DNA from: Streptomyces sp. WAC08241
GTDB taxonomy: Bacteria; Actinomycetota; Actinomycetes; Streptomycetales; Streptomycetaceae
Reading direction: 5' to 3'
NCBI GenBank assembly: GCA_007858575.1
Contig: CP042279.1
Coordinates: 62,001 to 126,000, forward strand
DNA length: 64,000 nt
The notes beneath the pieces are model-generated. The model was not told the origin of the DNA. It did not search any database and saw only the letters and a list, made by a program, of their open reading frames with translations. Position numbers and translations under genes: made by a program. Every line of letters starts with the position of its first letter. Position 1 is the stretch's first letter. This document shows, piece by piece, positions 62,884-64,000 of this stretch.

Positions 62884-64000
62884 CGCCCGCCCTCCAGGTG
62901 TCTGCGGTGCAGCCACTTCGGCAGCCCCGGGGCCTCCAGGAACCCTTCGGCCCGCCCGGCGGCCAGGCCGATGCGCAACAGGTCGGCGCTCTTCTCGAAG
63001 AGCATGAATCGGGGCTCCCAGATCGGTCGGTACTTGGCGTTGGCGCGGTACAGCGACTCGATCTGCCACCACCGGGAGAAGAAGCTGAGCAGCGAACGCC
63101 ACATCCGCAGCACCGGCCCCGCCCCGAGCTTCGAGCCGCGTTCGAAGACGGAGCGGAACATCGCGAAGTTCAGCGAGACCTGAGTGATCCCGATCTCTCC
63201 GGCGCGCTGGAGGAGTTCGATGACCATGAACTCCATCAGGCCGTTCTCGGCCTCCCGGTCGCGGCGCATCAGGTCGAGCGAGAGGCCCCGCGGCCCCCAC
63301 GGCACGAAGGAGAGCAGGGCCCGCAGCTCGCCCTGTCCGTCGGTGCACTCCAGCATCACGCAGCGGCCGTCCCCGGGGTCGCCGAGCCGGCCGAGCGCCA
63401 TCGAGAAGCCGCGCTCGGTCGCCCCGTCCCGCCAGTCGTCCGCCTTGCGCACCAGCGCGTCCATCTCCTCGGCGGGGATGTCCTCGTGGCGCCGGATCCG
63501 CACCTCGTACCCGGCCCGCTTGACCCGGTTGAAGGCCTGCCGGACCGTCCGCATGGCCCGCCCGTCGAGCGTGAACTCGCCGGTCTCCACGATGGCCTCG
63601 TCGCCCAGCTCCAGGGCGTCCAGACCGTGCCGGGCGTAGATCACCCCGGCCTCTCGCTCGCGCCCATCACCGCCGGGATCCAGCCGTGCTCGCGCGCCTC
63701 GGCCAGCCAGGGCTCGATGGCGCCCGGCCAGGCCTCGGGGTCCCCGATCGGATCGCCGGAGGCCAGGGAGACCCCGCCGACCACCCGGTAGGCGACGGCC
63801 GCCTTCTCGCTCGGCGACCACACCACGCTCTTCTCGCGGCGCAGCGCGAAGTAGCCGAGCGAATCGCGGTCCCCGTACTTGTCGAGCAGGGCCCGCAGCC
63901 GCCTCTCGTCCTCCCTCGGTCAGCGGGTCGACGGCCCGGCGGGAGCGGAAGGCGGCGAAGAGCACCGCGAAGAGCAGCAGCGTGGACAGGACGTTGATGG
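62880..64000 (-). CDS. DUF2156 / phosphatidylglycerol lysyltransferase-type protein, C-terminal part (frameshifted, cut by right edge)
   Basis: The 5' end lies beyond 64000. Visible part: a last transmembrane helix ([20 protein letters not shown]), then the LPG_synthase_C/DUF2156 domain: [120 protein letters not shown] and [20 protein letters not shown]. Frameshifts near 63915, 63830 and 63650. Family members aminoacylate membrane lipids (e.g. lysyl-phosphatidylglycerol) in the inner membrane. TGA 62882-62880 overlaps the rhomboid-like start. Confidence 0.83.
   Translation of the reverse strand, partial: INVLSTLLLFAVLFAAFRSRRAVDPLTEGGREAAAGPARQVRGPRFARLLRAAPREERGVVAEREGGRRLPGGRRGLPGLRRSDRGPRGLAGRHRALAGRGARARLDPGGDGREREAGVIYARHGLDALELGDEAIVETGEFTLDGRAMRTVRQAFNRVKRAGYEVRIRRHEDIPAEEMDALVRKADDWRDGATERGFSMALGRLGDPGDGRCVMLECTDGQGELRALLSFVPWGPRGLSLDLMRRDREAENGLMEFMVIELLQRAGEIGITQVSLNFAMFRSVFERGSKLGAGPVLRMWRSLLSFFSRWWQIESLYRANAKYRPIWEPRFMLFEKSADLLRIGLAAGRAEGFLEAPGLPKWLHRRHLEGGR

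Overview
This is high-GC actinobacterial DNA, almost certainly from a Streptomyces chromosome. Third codon positions are mostly G or C, GTG starts and GTGA/ATGA gene overlaps are common, and the families are typical of the genus (GlnII next to a winged-helix regulator, several TetR regulators, an NsdA-like regulator, DUF3492 glycosyltransferase). From memory, the order malFG-aglA ... glnII ... glnA ... lipA-lipB ... aceE ... sucB-lpdA-pepA follows the S. coelicolor core chromosome. I see no tRNA, rRNA, CRISPR array, insertion sequence, prophage or attachment site. The main technical feature is that nearly every gene longer than about 600 bp, including essential ones, is broken by single-base indels, mostly losses in C or G runs, while the protein continues cleanly in the next frame. 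I treat these as base-calling or assembly errors and give the full span of each gene.

Layout. 1-11.0 kb: maltodextrin/starch block, with ABC permeases (malF partial, malG), an alpha-glucosidase, a LacI regulator, a secreted alpha-amylase behind a clear promoter with TTGC-type operator repeats, and a giant secreted amylase-pullulanase. 11-24.2 kb: mixed block with a muconate-isomerase-like protein, two TetR regulators (one paired by shared palindromes with a TetX-like flavin monooxygenase), a di-iron-type hydrolase plus ferredoxin-reductase pair, a membrane protein with a sigma-factor-like head, a tyrosine phosphatase, an epimerase, a Met/His-rich membrane protein, a PepSY membrane protein and a winged-helix regulator. 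24.2-32 kb: nitrogen block. glnII and glnA each lie behind four GlnR half-sites with exact 11-bp periodicity; between them is a three-gene vWA (TROVE/Ro60-like) operon of unknown function, an oxidoreductase and an ArsC-like protein. 32-37.5 kb: RDD protein, DUF4191, lipA, lipB and an NsdA-like regulator. 37.5-44.8 kb: accessory redox and regulatory genes. 44.8-53.6 kb: central metabolism, with aceE and a GntR regulator, sucB, lpdA and pepA; lipA/lipB make the lipoyl cofactor that the E2 protein (sucB) carries.

53.9-60.6 kb holds the most interesting system: a tightly packed five-gene set for making and trimming a secreted aminosugar polymer. It has an Agd3/CE18-like deacetylase, a PelF-like glycosyltransferase, a polytopic membrane protein, a spherulin-4 (GH135-like) protein and a GH114 lipoprotein. 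This is the enzyme set of the fungal galactosaminogalactan cluster combined with the glycosyltransferase of bacterial Pel. The window ends with cobS and three membrane proteins (one rhomboid-like, one DUF2156, cut by the right edge).
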